In this document: positions 34,201 through 42,613 of the stretch, one piece after another | How positions within the stretch are numbered: position 1 is the stretch's first letter | Layout of the letters: every line of letters begins with the position of its first letter | NCBI RefSeq assembly: GCF_014696315.1 | Contig: NZ_JACJPX010000059.1 | Coordinates: 1 to 51,679 of the forward strand | Direction: 5' to 3' | Origin: Calothrix membranacea FACHB-236 | Lineage (GTDB): Bacteria; Cyanobacteriota; Cyanobacteriia; Cyanobacteriales; Nostocaceae | Length of the DNA: 51,679 nt | Program-made: the position numbers and the translations under genes | The notes under the pieces: model-generated | Seen by the model: only the letters and a program-made list of their open reading frames with translations | What the model was told of the DNA's origin: nothing | The model's database searches: none

Positions 34201-35385
34201 CTACAATTTTAAATCTAAAATTCTTGGAGAATGGCTTGCTTGCATCAATTCCGATTCTGTCATACCAAACACCGTTGATATCGCTTGTTCTGGACGACAC
34301 AGCAAAGATTTGGCAACTTGCAACATACAAATACCCATATTGCCAAAGGATTTTTGATATTGAATCATTGCCTGAATCTGTTGAATTAAAGCCAATCCAG
34401 CAAACTGAATAGCAAGTTTTAAAAAGTCTGGACGATGCTCTATAATTTCTGGAAATTTCCGAAAATAAGCTTTAATAAAAGCTGTAATTGAAGGTTGGAG
34501 ATATTCTAAAGGTACTATAGCTAGGCGCAACGCTTCTTGAATATCTAGAGATTGGCTAATTACTAAACTACTCAGCCATATTTGCAGATAGCTAGCAATC
34601 ATGGTTCCCAAATCATAAGCAGGATCTCCCCAAGCAGAGCGTTCCCAGTCTATGATCCGAATTGTACCCGCACTATCTAAGGATTCCTCCCAGCCATTAC
34701 GCAGTAAAATGTTATTTAACTTCAAGTCATTGTGAGTTAAACAGCAAGGCTTATAAGCTTGAGAAAGTTGTGCTATTCCTTGACCAAGACTGTCATAACG
34801 CTGGTAAAGTACAAAAAACTTGAGAGCATCTGCAGGAACCAAACCAAATATTTCTGGTTCAACGCGCTCTAAACCCAGGGTAAAATTAGGAGATGGTAAA
34901 TTTGCTTGCTCACCCAAACTATCAACAAGAAATTCCTGGTATTTTTGATTATTAATGGTGGTGCGATGTACAGTTGCTAAGATTCCGGCAATTAAGGTAG
35001 CAACTTCAGGCGGAAAAATATTTGTTTTGATGTAAAAATCGTTTAAATCACGATAATCACTCAGGTAATTGAAAACAATGATTGAATCATAAGCATTAAA
35101 ATGTACAGCTTCCGAAAGCGACGAACGAAGACATCTCAACTCAGGAAATTTTTGTAGTAACTCTTGAATGCGCCATTCCTTAACAAACTCACCAGCAGTT
35201 TTTCCATCTGGGGTGCGTCGTTCTTGCTTAACTAAAAGCTGAGAGCCATTCTGCCACTTTAATAATAAATTAAAGTTTTTCGCAACCTTAATTTCAATAC
35301 TGCTGGGTGGTTTTTCTCGGTGACAGAGTTTGTGTGTAACTAAATAATCAAAAACGTTTTGAGAACTTAAAGAAAATGTCATCAT
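34201..35385 (-). CDS. APH-like kinase, probable RiPP Ser/Thr kinase (LxmK/TvaC-like)
   Basis: A 394-residue protein of the aminoglycoside phosphotransferase/choline kinase fold. The catalytic loop CLTHNDLKLNNILL places Asp220 as base and Asn225 as metal ligand; the second metal site is IRIIDWERSAWGDPAYDLG (Asp246). The N-lobe Lys is probably in LLVKQERRTPDGK. Paired with the HopA1 gene, it matches the kinase half of class V lanthipeptide and thioamitide dehydratases, which phosphorylates Ser/Thr of the precursor. It starts 7 bp after the stop of the small membrane protein gene, so the genes form one transcript. Confidence 0.85.
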   Translation of the reverse strand: MMTFSLSSQNVFDYLVTHKLCHREKPPSSIEIKVAKNFNLLLKWQNGSQLLVKQERRTPDGKTAGEFVKEWRIQELLQKFPELRCLRSSLSEAVHFNAYDSIIVFNYLSDYRDLNDFYIKTNIFPPEVATLIAGILATVHRTTINNQKYQEFLVDSLGEQANLPSPNFTLGLERVEPEIFGLVPADALKFFVLYQRYDSLGQGIAQLSQAYKPCCLTHNDLKLNNILLRNGWEESLDSAGTIRIIDWERSAWGDPAYDLGTMIASYLQIWLSSLVISQSLDIQEALRLAIVPLEYLQPSITAFIKAYFRKFPEIIEHRPDFLKLAIQFAGLALIQQIQAMIQYQKSFGNMGICMLQVAKSLLCRPEQAISTVFGMTESELMQASHSPRILDLKL

Positions 35386-35392
35386 TTATTCT

Positions 35393-35647
35393 CTATCTAG
35401 CAACGTAATCTCTGTGTAACTGAAGCAAAAATAAACTCACAAAACCAATCATTGTAGCCCAAGCCAAAATCACATCTGGTCGGTTCAAATTGCTCATATT
35501 AGAAGAACCAACTTTATTAACTAGAAATGTTGCCGATCCATAGCATAGCCACACACCAGCAGCTAGATAGTCAGATAATATTAAAAATGTCATACCTATA
35601 AGTAAAGCAACCACAGACATAACAGAAGGAAAGTCATTGAAATTCAT
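35393..35647 (-). CDS. Small membrane protein, possible immunity protein
   Basis: An 84-residue protein with three hydrophobic segments (VMSVVALLIGMTFLILSDYL, AAGVWLCYGSATFLV, VILAWATMIGFVSLFLLQL). The second of two adjacent ATGs is chosen because a strong GGAGG stands five bases before it. No family is recognised. Its place between the Cys-free precursors and the kinase gene, and its membrane nature, fit an immunity or transport accessory role, but this is inference. Confidence 0.65.
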   Translation of the reverse strand: MNFNDFPSVMSVVALLIGMTFLILSDYLAAGVWLCYGSATFLVNKVGSSNMSNLNRPDVILAWATMIGFVSLFLLQLHRDYVAR

Positions 35648-35757
35648 CATAACCTCCGCGCAAGTTAAGGCTAAATATCGAGAAAAGCAATCATCACTCT
35701 CAAAACAAGATAAACTATAGTAATCATCAATGGTTCGTAAAAGCTTGCATAAAGGTT

Positions 35758-35793
35758 TGTTAACTGTTAACCGTCAACCGTCAACAGTCAACA
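35758..35793. repeat. Short tandem repeat upstream of the small membrane protein gene
   Basis: GTTAACTGTTAACCGTCAAC-type heptamers, about 36 bp, in the gap between the membrane protein gene and the precursor at 35868. Same family as the repeat at 2661. Confidence 0.75.
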
Positions 35794-35867
35794 AACTTAA
35801 ATCAGATTGCTATAGTAAATGAACAGACAATTTTTTTGATGTATTACTGTCTATTCAATTAAATTTT

Positions 35868-36083
35868 TTAGAAAAACTTGTTCTTAAGTTCAGTAGCGAT
35901 TTTACTCAAGTTGTAGCTTAGTACAAAAGCACCGCTAACTGCAAGAGAGCCAGCAACAGTTGGAGTGATACCACCTTTAGCAGCATCTAACTCATCATGA
36001 GAAAGCTCATTGAGATAAGTTTCATCATCAAAAAATAGCTCAGAACCAGCTACTCTGATATCTTGAATGTTAATTATTGACAT
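35868..36083 (-). CDS. Double-glycine precursor peptide B, Cys-free core
   Basis: A 71-residue peptide. The leader (1-38) contains the block VAGSELFFDDETYLNELSHD and ends AAKGG. The 33-residue core has four Ser and three Thr, no Cys, and an amphipathic basic tail (KIATELKNKFF). GGAG precedes the start. The leader shares the pattern G-S-(D/E)-L-F-x-D-x-E with precursor A, so both should be recognised by the same enzymes or exporter. It lies just ahead of the membrane protein, kinase and HopA1 genes. Without Cys it cannot form lanthionine, so the expected changes are dehydrated Ser/Thr. It could also be an unmodified class II bacteriocin. Confidence 0.85.
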   Translation of the reverse strand: MSIINIQDIRVAGSELFFDDETYLNELSHDELDAAKGGITPTVAGSLAVSGAFVLSYNLSKIATELKNKFF

Positions 36084-36147
36084 GATTTTTCTCCGTTATC
36101 TTGAGTGATTTAATTTGAGGGATAATTTGGTTGAGAGTCTATCTCAA

Positions 36148-36351
36148 TTACCAATAAATGATGGCACCAACAATACCACCAGCAACAGCAGCACCAATAA
36201 ACCACTTAGTAGCAATAGTAGTAATTAATGGTGATGCTCCACCGTTGATTTCAGCGAGTTCGCTATCAGTCAATGCATCCATAAAGCTCTCAGCATCCAT
36301 GAATAAATCAGAGCCAAGTGGACGAAGATTAGAAACTGTAATGGAAGCCAT
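36148..36351 (-). CDS. Double-glycine precursor peptide A, Cys-free core with glycine zipper
   Basis: A 67-residue peptide. The leader (1-38) reads LRPLGSDLFMDAESFMDAL and ends AEINGG. The 29-residue core starts ASPLITTIATKW and continues as a glycine-zipper membrane helix (FIGAAVAGGIVGAIIYW). It has one Ser and three Thr, all within ten residues of the cleavage site, and no Cys. AGGAG precedes the start. Together with precursor B, 64 bp downstream, it could form a two-peptide product. It opens the minus-strand modification operon. Confidence 0.87.
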   Translation of the reverse strand: MASITVSNLRPLGSDLFMDAESFMDALTDSELAEINGGASPLITTIATKWFIGAAVAGGIVGAIIYW

Positions 36352-36817
36352 TTGAACACTCCTAACAATTTTAGTTTTTAGTGATTGCTGGAAATTAACC
36401 AGGTTATTGTTTAATTCCAGTTTTATTTTCTATAAATAAAACCCATAAAACAAGCATTTAAAATCTTATAAATGGATATAACTGTTACAGTTGTTTTATT
36501 TACATAATTGATTGCTCTAGGCTGAATTTAGGAGCATATTGACTACTTTACTTATCTAACTAAATAGTAATCAAGCATAAACATAGAGATAAGCCATACA
36601 AAACTGCATCATTTTTGTTCATTATTTAAAAGTAAATGACTGATTAAACAGCCAAATTCCCAAAGTTGTAGGATGCGTTATGCGAAGCTAACGCATCTTT
36701 TAATGAACCTAAAATGTAAAAATCACTTTTAAGCATTGACGGTTAACTGTGAACAGTCAACCGTCAACAAACTTCATCCCAATAACTTATGTTTGAAGTT
36801 CCCTTACACTCTTGTAT
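36352..36817. other. Intergenic region between precursor A and the isomerase gene
   Basis: No gene found on either strand. It holds a dispersed palindrome (GGATGCGTT ... AACGCATC, about 36670-36697) and an imperfect palindrome of the TTGACGGTTAACTGTGAACA class (36736-36767). The AT-rich part just upstream of precursor A should hold its promoter. Confidence 0.5.
36736..36767. repeat. Palindromic short tandem repeat
   Basis: Begins TTGACGGTTAACTG and ends CAGTCAACCGTCAA; a 32-bp imperfect palindrome almost identical in layout to 4778-4809. It lies after the isomerase gene. Confidence 0.75.
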
Positions 36818-37585
36818 TCATTTACTGAGTGGAAATGGAGTCTGTACACCCGGAATCAACACATCCACTTCTACTTGCTGAATTTGTTGTTTTAGCCATT
36901 CATTAAATAAATCTAAGAGTATCTGATAACGCAACTTATTATCTAATTCAGTTTTCAGAATTTCCTCAACTAAAATTAGATGTACTCCTTGAGAGGTAAT
37001 GATTGGTTTTAGAACTTGAGGAGGAGTAGCAGCAAAAACAGCAGCAGAAATTTCTGCACTCAAATCTTGGCGACGCACTAACCCGCAATATCCTCCCTTA
37101 CGCCGTAACTCTGTATCTTGAATATATTTATGCGCCACATCATAATAACTCATTTCACCTTCTTGAATAAGGTAGAAAAGTTCTAATGCTAAATCTTCAT
37201 CATCTAAGACAAATTCATAAATAACAGCACCGGTATAAGCTAGTTGATGTTCAAAATAATAAGGTTCAACTTTATTAGCTAAGAGGCTGGTAGTTAACTT
37301 GCCAGAAATCACAGTACCATATACTATTTCTTCAAAATCATCGAGAGAAAGACCATGTTTTTCTAACCACAACCAAGTCTCATCTGCACTATCAAGATGA
37401 TTACTTAACCTAATTTGATCCGCCACCTTTTGCAATTCTTCAACCTCTACTGTGAGACCAGCTGCTTCCGCAGCAGCTATAATCACCTTGCGGCTGACAA
37501 TCTGCTCAATGATTTCGGGTATTTTGCAAGATAGCTTAACTTGATGCAAAATATCTTCGCTAGTAATAGTAATGGTTTGCGACAT
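36818..37585 (-). CDS. Parvulin-type peptidyl-prolyl isomerase, exporter-linked
   Basis: A 255-residue SurA/PpiC-type protein. The N-terminal helical part (ILHQVKLSCKIPEIIEQIVS) precedes a parvulin-like region of about residues 120-215 with YYDVAHKYIQDTELRRKGGY, CGLVRRQDLSAEISAAVF and LKPIITSQGVHLILVEEIL. No signal peptide. It is a distant paralogue of the protein at 30949. It lies 57 bp downstream of the HlyD gene on the same strand, an arrangement common for cyanobacterial peptide exporters, and may keep precursors export-ready. AGGA precedes the start. Confidence 0.87.
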   Translation of the reverse strand: MSQTITITSEDILHQVKLSCKIPEIIEQIVSRKVIIAAAEAAGLTVEVEELQKVADQIRLSNHLDSADETWLWLEKHGLSLDDFEEIVYGTVISGKLTTSLLANKVEPYYFEHQLAYTGAVIYEFVLDDEDLALELFYLIQEGEMSYYDVAHKYIQDTELRRKGGYCGLVRRQDLSAEISAAVFAATPPQVLKPIITSQGVHLILVEEILKTELDNKLRYQILLDLFNEWLKQQIQQVEVDVLIPGVQTPFPLSK

Positions 37586-37641
37586 GGTTTATTCCTATTT
37601 TATTTGTAAATAAAACTCTCAAAATTAGGCGATAGGCAATG

Positions 37642-39171
37642 CTATAATTGCACACCACCCTGTTGCAACTTCTTAAACGGATCGAGTAGAAAATCAATAA
37701 TCCGGCGCTGGCGCACAATTACTTCTGCTGTTGCTGTATCTCCTGGATTTAAGGATATACATTTATTCCCAGAGACAATACAATTATTTTTTAAGCTAAT
37801 TTCTAAGTTATAAGCTGCGACTTTACCATTAGGCGTATCAATCTCTGTAGTAGTAGGTGAAATTTTAATTAACTCACCTGAAACCACACCATAATCCTGA
37901 AATGGATAAGCATCAAATTTTATTTTTACGGGTAATCCTGTTTGCAAAAAACCACTTTCACTAGTTGCCATTTGCGCCCGAATTATTAACGGTGAATCTA
38001 GAGGCGCAATTTCTGCTACCATTGTGCCAGATTGCACCACAGAGCCAGCTTTTTGAATTGGTAACTGAAACAGTTTACCACTGACTGGGGCTTTTATTTC
38101 TCGTTGTCCCATCTGAAAATTTAACGATGCAATCTGACTTTTACTTTGAGCAATTTCTGCTTGTAGAGACGTAATTTCTGTCTCTAAACTTTTCTGCTGC
38201 TCTGTAATTTTTAGCACAGCTAATTGACCAGAACGGGTTAAAGTCTGATAACCTCTTTCTTGCTCTTTGAGCCGCAATTGTGCTTGTGCAATATCAGCAT
38301 TAGCTTGGCGAAGATTGCGCTCATAACTACTCTGTTGTTCTGCTAAACGTAACTTAGCTTGTGCAATATCGGATTTACTTTGCTCATATAACTTTTGCTT
38401 GTCTTTAGCCAAATCTTGCTTTTCCACAAGGTTAATTTCTGGAATAATTCCTTCTCTTTTCAGCTTTTGATAACGTTCTACCTCTCTGTGACTACTTGCT
38501 AAAGTACTTGCCATTAAATTACTCACAGTTTGGCTATGCTCAAGAGTTTGCCGTGCTTGATTGACTTGAGATAGTTTCTCATCTTTTTGTAAATCATAGG
38601 CATTTTTTAAAGTAAAAATATTCTGTCTTGCTTGGTCAACTTGAGCTTGCTTTTCTAACTGTTGAGATTGATTTTGTTGTTGCTGGGTTGTCAAAGAGAC
38701 AATTAACTGATTTTTAGCTGAATTTAACTGTGAAAGCCGATTTAATTGTCCTTCTAATTTATCTTGAGCTTGACGCAATTCTGCTTTGACTAATTCCGAT
38801 TCTAACAGCAATAAACTTTGCCCAGCTTTCACTGCATCGCCTTCTTTCACGAGAATTTCGGCAACTGTTCCAGCCACAGGAGCATCAAGTTTAATTGTTT
38901 TATCTATAGGCTCAATTCTGCCTCTAGCAGTACCAGTTTCATCTACCTTAGATAATGCTGCCCAAGGTAAGATAATTGATACAAAAATCACTAAAAAATA
39001 TAGTAATCCTCTTGTCCAAACTTGAGGTAAGCTTTCAAGGGATTCTTTGGTTATTTCCGACCAATCATCTTTTGTTGTTACTGGTGGTGGGGCTTGAGGT
39101 GGTAAATTATCTGGATGGGATACATCTTCTATGAATGGATTTTTTACCCGTCCATTTAATACATCTGTCAT
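37642..39171 (-). CDS. HlyD-family membrane fusion protein
   Basis: A 509-residue periplasmic adaptor that links the ABC exporter to an outer-membrane channel. The order is: cytoplasmic N-terminus, one membrane helix (GLLYFLVIFVSIILPWAAL, about residues 55-75), lipoyl half (LDAPVAGTVAEILVKEGDAV), a long Gln-rich coiled-coil hairpin (about residues 130-360), the second lipoyl half (IKAPVSGKLFQLPI) and a beta-barrel (LIIRAQMATSESG). It is 66 bp downstream of the ABC exporter gene and is cotranscribed with it. An outer-membrane TolC-like gene is not in the window. Confidence 0.93.
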   Translation of the reverse strand: MTDVLNGRVKNPFIEDVSHPDNLPPQAPPPVTTKDDWSEITKESLESLPQVWTRGLLYFLVIFVSIILPWAALSKVDETGTARGRIEPIDKTIKLDAPVAGTVAEILVKEGDAVKAGQSLLLLESELVKAELRQAQDKLEGQLNRLSQLNSAKNQLIVSLTTQQQQNQSQQLEKQAQVDQARQNIFTLKNAYDLQKDEKLSQVNQARQTLEHSQTVSNLMASTLASSHREVERYQKLKREGIIPEINLVEKQDLAKDKQKLYEQSKSDIAQAKLRLAEQQSSYERNLRQANADIAQAQLRLKEQERGYQTLTRSGQLAVLKITEQQKSLETEITSLQAEIAQSKSQIASLNFQMGQREIKAPVSGKLFQLPIQKAGSVVQSGTMVAEIAPLDSPLIIRAQMATSESGFLQTGLPVKIKFDAYPFQDYGVVSGELIKISPTTTEIDTPNGKVAAYNLEISLKNNCIVSGNKCISLNPGDTATAEVIVRQRRIIDFLLDPFKKLQQGGVQL

Positions 39172-39237
39172 GAGTTTGCTTGCTCAGAATTTTTACATGA
39201 GGATATTAGTAAAAAATGGGCATTGACCACCCTATTT

Positions 39238-41988
39238 TTAAGATACACCTTGCAATTGCTGTTGATTTAGATAAAAGTAATGCCCTCGCTTCGCCATTAG
39301 TTCTGCATGAGTTCCGCTTTCAATTAATATGCCTTTATCTAGTACCAAAATCATATCTGCATTTTGTACAGTAGAAAGGCGATGAGCAATTACTAAAGTA
39401 GTTCTTCCCTTGAGGATTGTATTCAAATTTTGCTGAATAATCCTTTCTGATTCTGTATCTAAATGGGAAGTAGCCTCATCTAATATTAGCAATCGGGGAT
39501 TACCTAATAAGGCTCTAGCAATAGCTATTCGTTGACGTTGTCCACCAGATAATAAGCCGCCACCTTCACCAATTTGGGTTTCATATCCCATTGGTAATTT
39601 CTTAATAAAATCATCAGCACCCGCTAATTTTGCGGCTTCGATAACTTCGGTTAAAGGTACACCGGGATGTCCTAAGCTAATATTTTCGCGAATTGTACCG
39701 CCAAATAAAAAGGTATCTTGGTCAACTACCCCAACTTCTTGGCGTAAGGAACGTAGAGAAATGCTGGTAATATCCTGCCCATCAATTAAAACTTTACCAT
39801 CCGTAGGCGGATATAAGCCTAAAACCAACTTAGAAATAGTTGTTTTCCCAGAGCCACTACGCCCAACTAGCGCTACCATTTGCCCAGGCTTTACTTCAAA
39901 GCTGAGGTTTTCTAAGATATTAATATCACTCTCTGGATGATAGCGAAATGTGACATTTTCAAAGCGAATATTGCCTTGAATATATGGTAAACTTTGCCGT
40001 GCCTGGTGTTGTAAATCTTCCTCTGGTTCAGCATCCAGAACATCATTAATGCGTTCGACTGCAATCACTACTTCCTGGAATTGGTTCCACAATACAATTA
40101 AGCGTTGGAAAGGTGTAATAATATTGCCTAACAGCATATTAAAAGCCACCAACTGCCCAATAGTTAACTGATTTTCAATTACTAAATGTGCGCCAAACCA
40201 TAACAAGGCTGTGGTTACTACTGCTTCAATGGTATTGCTGAAGATTTGCAAGCGATTGCTAATAACTTGCCCGGAAAAGTTAGTTCTAATTTCTTTATTT
40301 AATAACTCTTCCCAATGCCAACGCACTGTATGTTCTACTGCCGTAGCTTTCACAGTCCGGACTCCAGTGAGAGCTTCGATTAAGTAACTACTTTCATTAG
40401 CTACAGCATTAAAGATTTCACGGGAAATTCTTTGTAAAAAAGGCGTGGCAATTAATGCTAATAAAGCAAACGGCGGTACAATTACCAGCACGAGTAACGC
40501 CATCTTCCAACTGTACCAAAACATTAATCCTACATAGATAAATACTGTGAGTAAATCTAGGAAAATGGATAATGCTTCACCAGAAAGAAAGCGTTGAATT
40601 TTTCGGTTTTCTTGGACGCGGGAGATGATATCTCCTACATAACGAGACTCAAAGAAACTTAAGGGTAAGCGCAGGGTATGGCGAATAAAACCAACGATTA
40701 ATGCTAGATCTATGCGATTAGCTGTGTGATCAAGCAGATATTGCCTTAACCCGGTCATCGCTACCCGGAAAAGACTAAAAATCAGCAATCCGATACCGAC
40801 GGCAGTTAATGTGAGTTGCGATCGCTGTACAACTACTCGGTCTAAAATTAACTGGGTAAAAAGTGGTGTAATCAGCCCAAATATCTGAATGAATACCGAA
40901 GCAATAAATACTTCCAGCATTACCAAACCATGAGGCTTGAGTAATTCAAAGAATTGCCAAAAGGGGGTAGAGGTTTCTTTGGCATCTTTGAGCATAGCTG
41001 TGGGTTGTAGCAGCAATGTATAACCAGTCCAGCCAGCTTGAAACTCTGCGTGACTGAGGGTGCGTTGACCAATTCCTGGGTCGGCAACAATGACCTGTTT
41101 CGGGGTAATTTCGTAGACTACGATGTAATGTTTGCCTTCCCAATGAACAATTGCAGGTAATTTTTGCTTGGCTAACTGATTCAGACTCGCCTTGACAGGT
41201 CTAGTTGCAAAGCCTAAGCTTTCCGCCGTTGTTAATAAACCCCGCAACGATGCACCATTGCGGTCTACATTGGCAATATCCCGCAAACGATTGACACTAA
41301 AGCGTTTCCCCCAATAGCGAGACACCATCACCAAACAAGCTGCACCGCAGTCTGAGGCGCTTTGCTGGGCGAAAAATGGATAGCGGCGAGTCACCCGTTG
41401 CCATAAATGCCCAACTTGCTGGGTAGGTTTGGGAAAATAGGCTTTACTAATCTTTTTTTGTGGTGGTTCTGGGGTAGAGATTGCAGAAATAGCTGTTTGA
41501 TGATTTAGAGTTGATGCGTAGGCGTAGCCCGTCGTAGACATCGCAGTTACAGCAAAATTATCTGGTTCTACTTGTAGAGAATTACGAGATAGTGCTTGTT
41601 GCCATAGATGTTCTTGAATTTGGGAATAATTAGCCATCAATCGCTGCAACAATTCACCCGGAACAAAGCACAACTGCAAATTCATCGAAGCTCTAGCAGC
41701 ATAAGATTTTAACTTAGCTTTCGGGAACAAGGTAAATTCCCCAAATGCACTTCCCAACTCCAAAGTCGTAATTAACTCACCTGCTTCATTGAGCAACCTC
41801 ACCTTACCAGCAAGCACAATGTAAATACCAGGTTCAACGTCAGTTCCTTGCCAAAATTTACCCACTTTGGGGTTGATAAATTTAAATTGTGGCAGACAGC
41901 GTTGAAATTCTACCTCGGAAAGCGAATATCCCAAAATATTGCTGAACTGTTCTAGAGACACTAACGGATCTGATAGATTTTGCACCAT
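39238..41988 (-). CDS. cNMP-domain/C39-peptidase ABC exporter
   Basis: A 916-residue peptidase-containing exporter. Residues 1-140 form a cyclic-nucleotide-binding-like domain (GIYIVLAGKVRLLNEAGEL, GSAFGEFTLFP). After a linker comes the C39 peptidase (about 205-330) with catalytic Cys214 in SDCGAACLVM, His287 in GKHYIVVYE and Asp303 in VADPG. The membrane domain spans about 350-620. The nucleotide-binding domain has GRSGSGKTT, LLSGGQRQRIAIARAL and LLILDEATSHLD. C39 domains cut leaders after Gly-Gly, and five such precursors lie in this island. The architecture is like HetC. The linker encodes a dispersed DNA repeat (residues 149-161). It heads the exporter part of the operon. Confidence 0.95.
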   Translation of the reverse strand: MVQNLSDPLVSLEQFSNILGYSLSEVEFQRCLPQFKFINPKVGKFWQGTDVEPGIYIVLAGKVRLLNEAGELITTLELGSAFGEFTLFPKAKLKSYAARASMNLQLCFVPGELLQRLMANYSQIQEHLWQQALSRNSLQVEPDNFAVTAMSTTGYAYASTLNHQTAISAISTPEPPQKKISKAYFPKPTQQVGHLWQRVTRRYPFFAQQSASDCGAACLVMVSRYWGKRFSVNRLRDIANVDRNGASLRGLLTTAESLGFATRPVKASLNQLAKQKLPAIVHWEGKHYIVVYEITPKQVIVADPGIGQRTLSHAEFQAGWTGYTLLLQPTAMLKDAKETSTPFWQFFELLKPHGLVMLEVFIASVFIQIFGLITPLFTQLILDRVVVQRSQLTLTAVGIGLLIFSLFRVAMTGLRQYLLDHTANRIDLALIVGFIRHTLRLPLSFFESRYVGDIISRVQENRKIQRFLSGEALSIFLDLLTVFIYVGLMFWYSWKMALLVLVIVPPFALLALIATPFLQRISREIFNAVANESSYLIEALTGVRTVKATAVEHTVRWHWEELLNKEIRTNFSGQVISNRLQIFSNTIEAVVTTALLWFGAHLVIENQLTIGQLVAFNMLLGNIITPFQRLIVLWNQFQEVVIAVERINDVLDAEPEEDLQHQARQSLPYIQGNIRFENVTFRYHPESDINILENLSFEVKPGQMVALVGRSGSGKTTISKLVLGLYPPTDGKVLIDGQDITSISLRSLRQEVGVVDQDTFLFGGTIRENISLGHPGVPLTEVIEAAKLAGADDFIKKLPMGYETQIGEGGGLLSGGQRQRIAIARALLGNPRLLILDEATSHLDTESERIIQQNLNTILKGRTTLVIAHRLSTVQNADMILVLDKGILIESGTHAELMAKRGHYFYLNQQQLQGVS
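41513..41544. repeat. Dispersed repeat inside the exporter gene
   Basis: GATGCGTAGGCGTAGCCC followed by GTCGTAGACATCGC, a repeat common in Nostoc-type genomes, lies in frame in the linker between the cNMP-like and peptidase domains and encodes roughly AMSTTGYAYAS. It adds residues without breaking the frame. Confidence 0.7.
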
Positions 41989-42613
41989 GAATCTCTGAGT
42001 CTGTTCCTAATTTTGCAAAGTTAAGAGGCAAAAATTCAGCTTTATCTGCTATATTTGCGGCTTTGAGGTCGCCAATTAAAATTTTGGCATTATTGGTTTT
42101 TTCTGCTGTTATATTCTCAGCAATGCTAGCTTTTGGTCGAATTGATAACCCCATTTGCTTCAGCAATCGATTGATGTGATGACCGCTGACTTTAATCCCC
42201 AATTCTTTCGCTAACTGTTGACTCAACCAGTTACCTGTCCAACGCCGAAAAGAATAGCCGTAATCACGAGGGCTATGACTCACAAGTTCTTTTAAACGTT
42301 CTAAATATTCTTCATTTACTGCTTTAGGACGACCAATTGCACAATCTTGCCATTGATGTGCCATTCCAGTACGTGCTATATGCATCCAATGCCTAGCGGT
42401 TGCTGGACAGCATCCCAACGTCTGACAAATTATGGTTTGAGATTTTCCTTCATCTGTCAGTAACATAATTTCAATCCGCTGACGGTAAGATTCAGGTAGA
42501 TTTTCTTGTAAACTCTTTTGCAAAATTTTGCGCTGAAAAGGTGTTAAACATAAACATTTTCCATCAAAGTTACCCGAATATTTAGTGCCAGTTTCTGTTT
42601 GGTAGTACGTCAT
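41882..42613 (-). CDS. Helix-turn-helix protein, possible cluster regulator
   Basis: A 243-residue protein. The N-terminal half has a helix-turn-helix (SQTIICQTLGCCPATARHWM, residues about 58-77), then a second winged-helix-like region resembling the DNA-binding part of IS630-type transposases (YGYSFRRWTGNWLSQQLAKE, then GHHINRLLKQMGLSIR). There is no catalytic DDE domain, so it is a regulator made from a transposase DNA-binding part, or a truncated transposase. Its last 36 codons overlap the exporter gene start by 107 bp in another frame, an unusually long overlap; the true stop may be earlier if a frameshift exists. Position suggests control of the exporter operon. Confidence 0.7.
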   Translation of the reverse strand: MTYYQTETGTKYSGNFDGKCLCLTPFQRKILQKSLQENLPESYRQRIEIMLLTDEGKSQTIICQTLGCCPATARHWMHIARTGMAHQWQDCAIGRPKAVNEEYLERLKELVSHSPRDYGYSFRRWTGNWLSQQLAKELGIKVSGHHINRLLKQMGLSIRPKASIAENITAEKTNNAKILIGDLKAANIADKAEFLPLNFAKLGTDSEIHGAKSIRSVSVSRTVQQYFGIFAFRGRISTLSATI

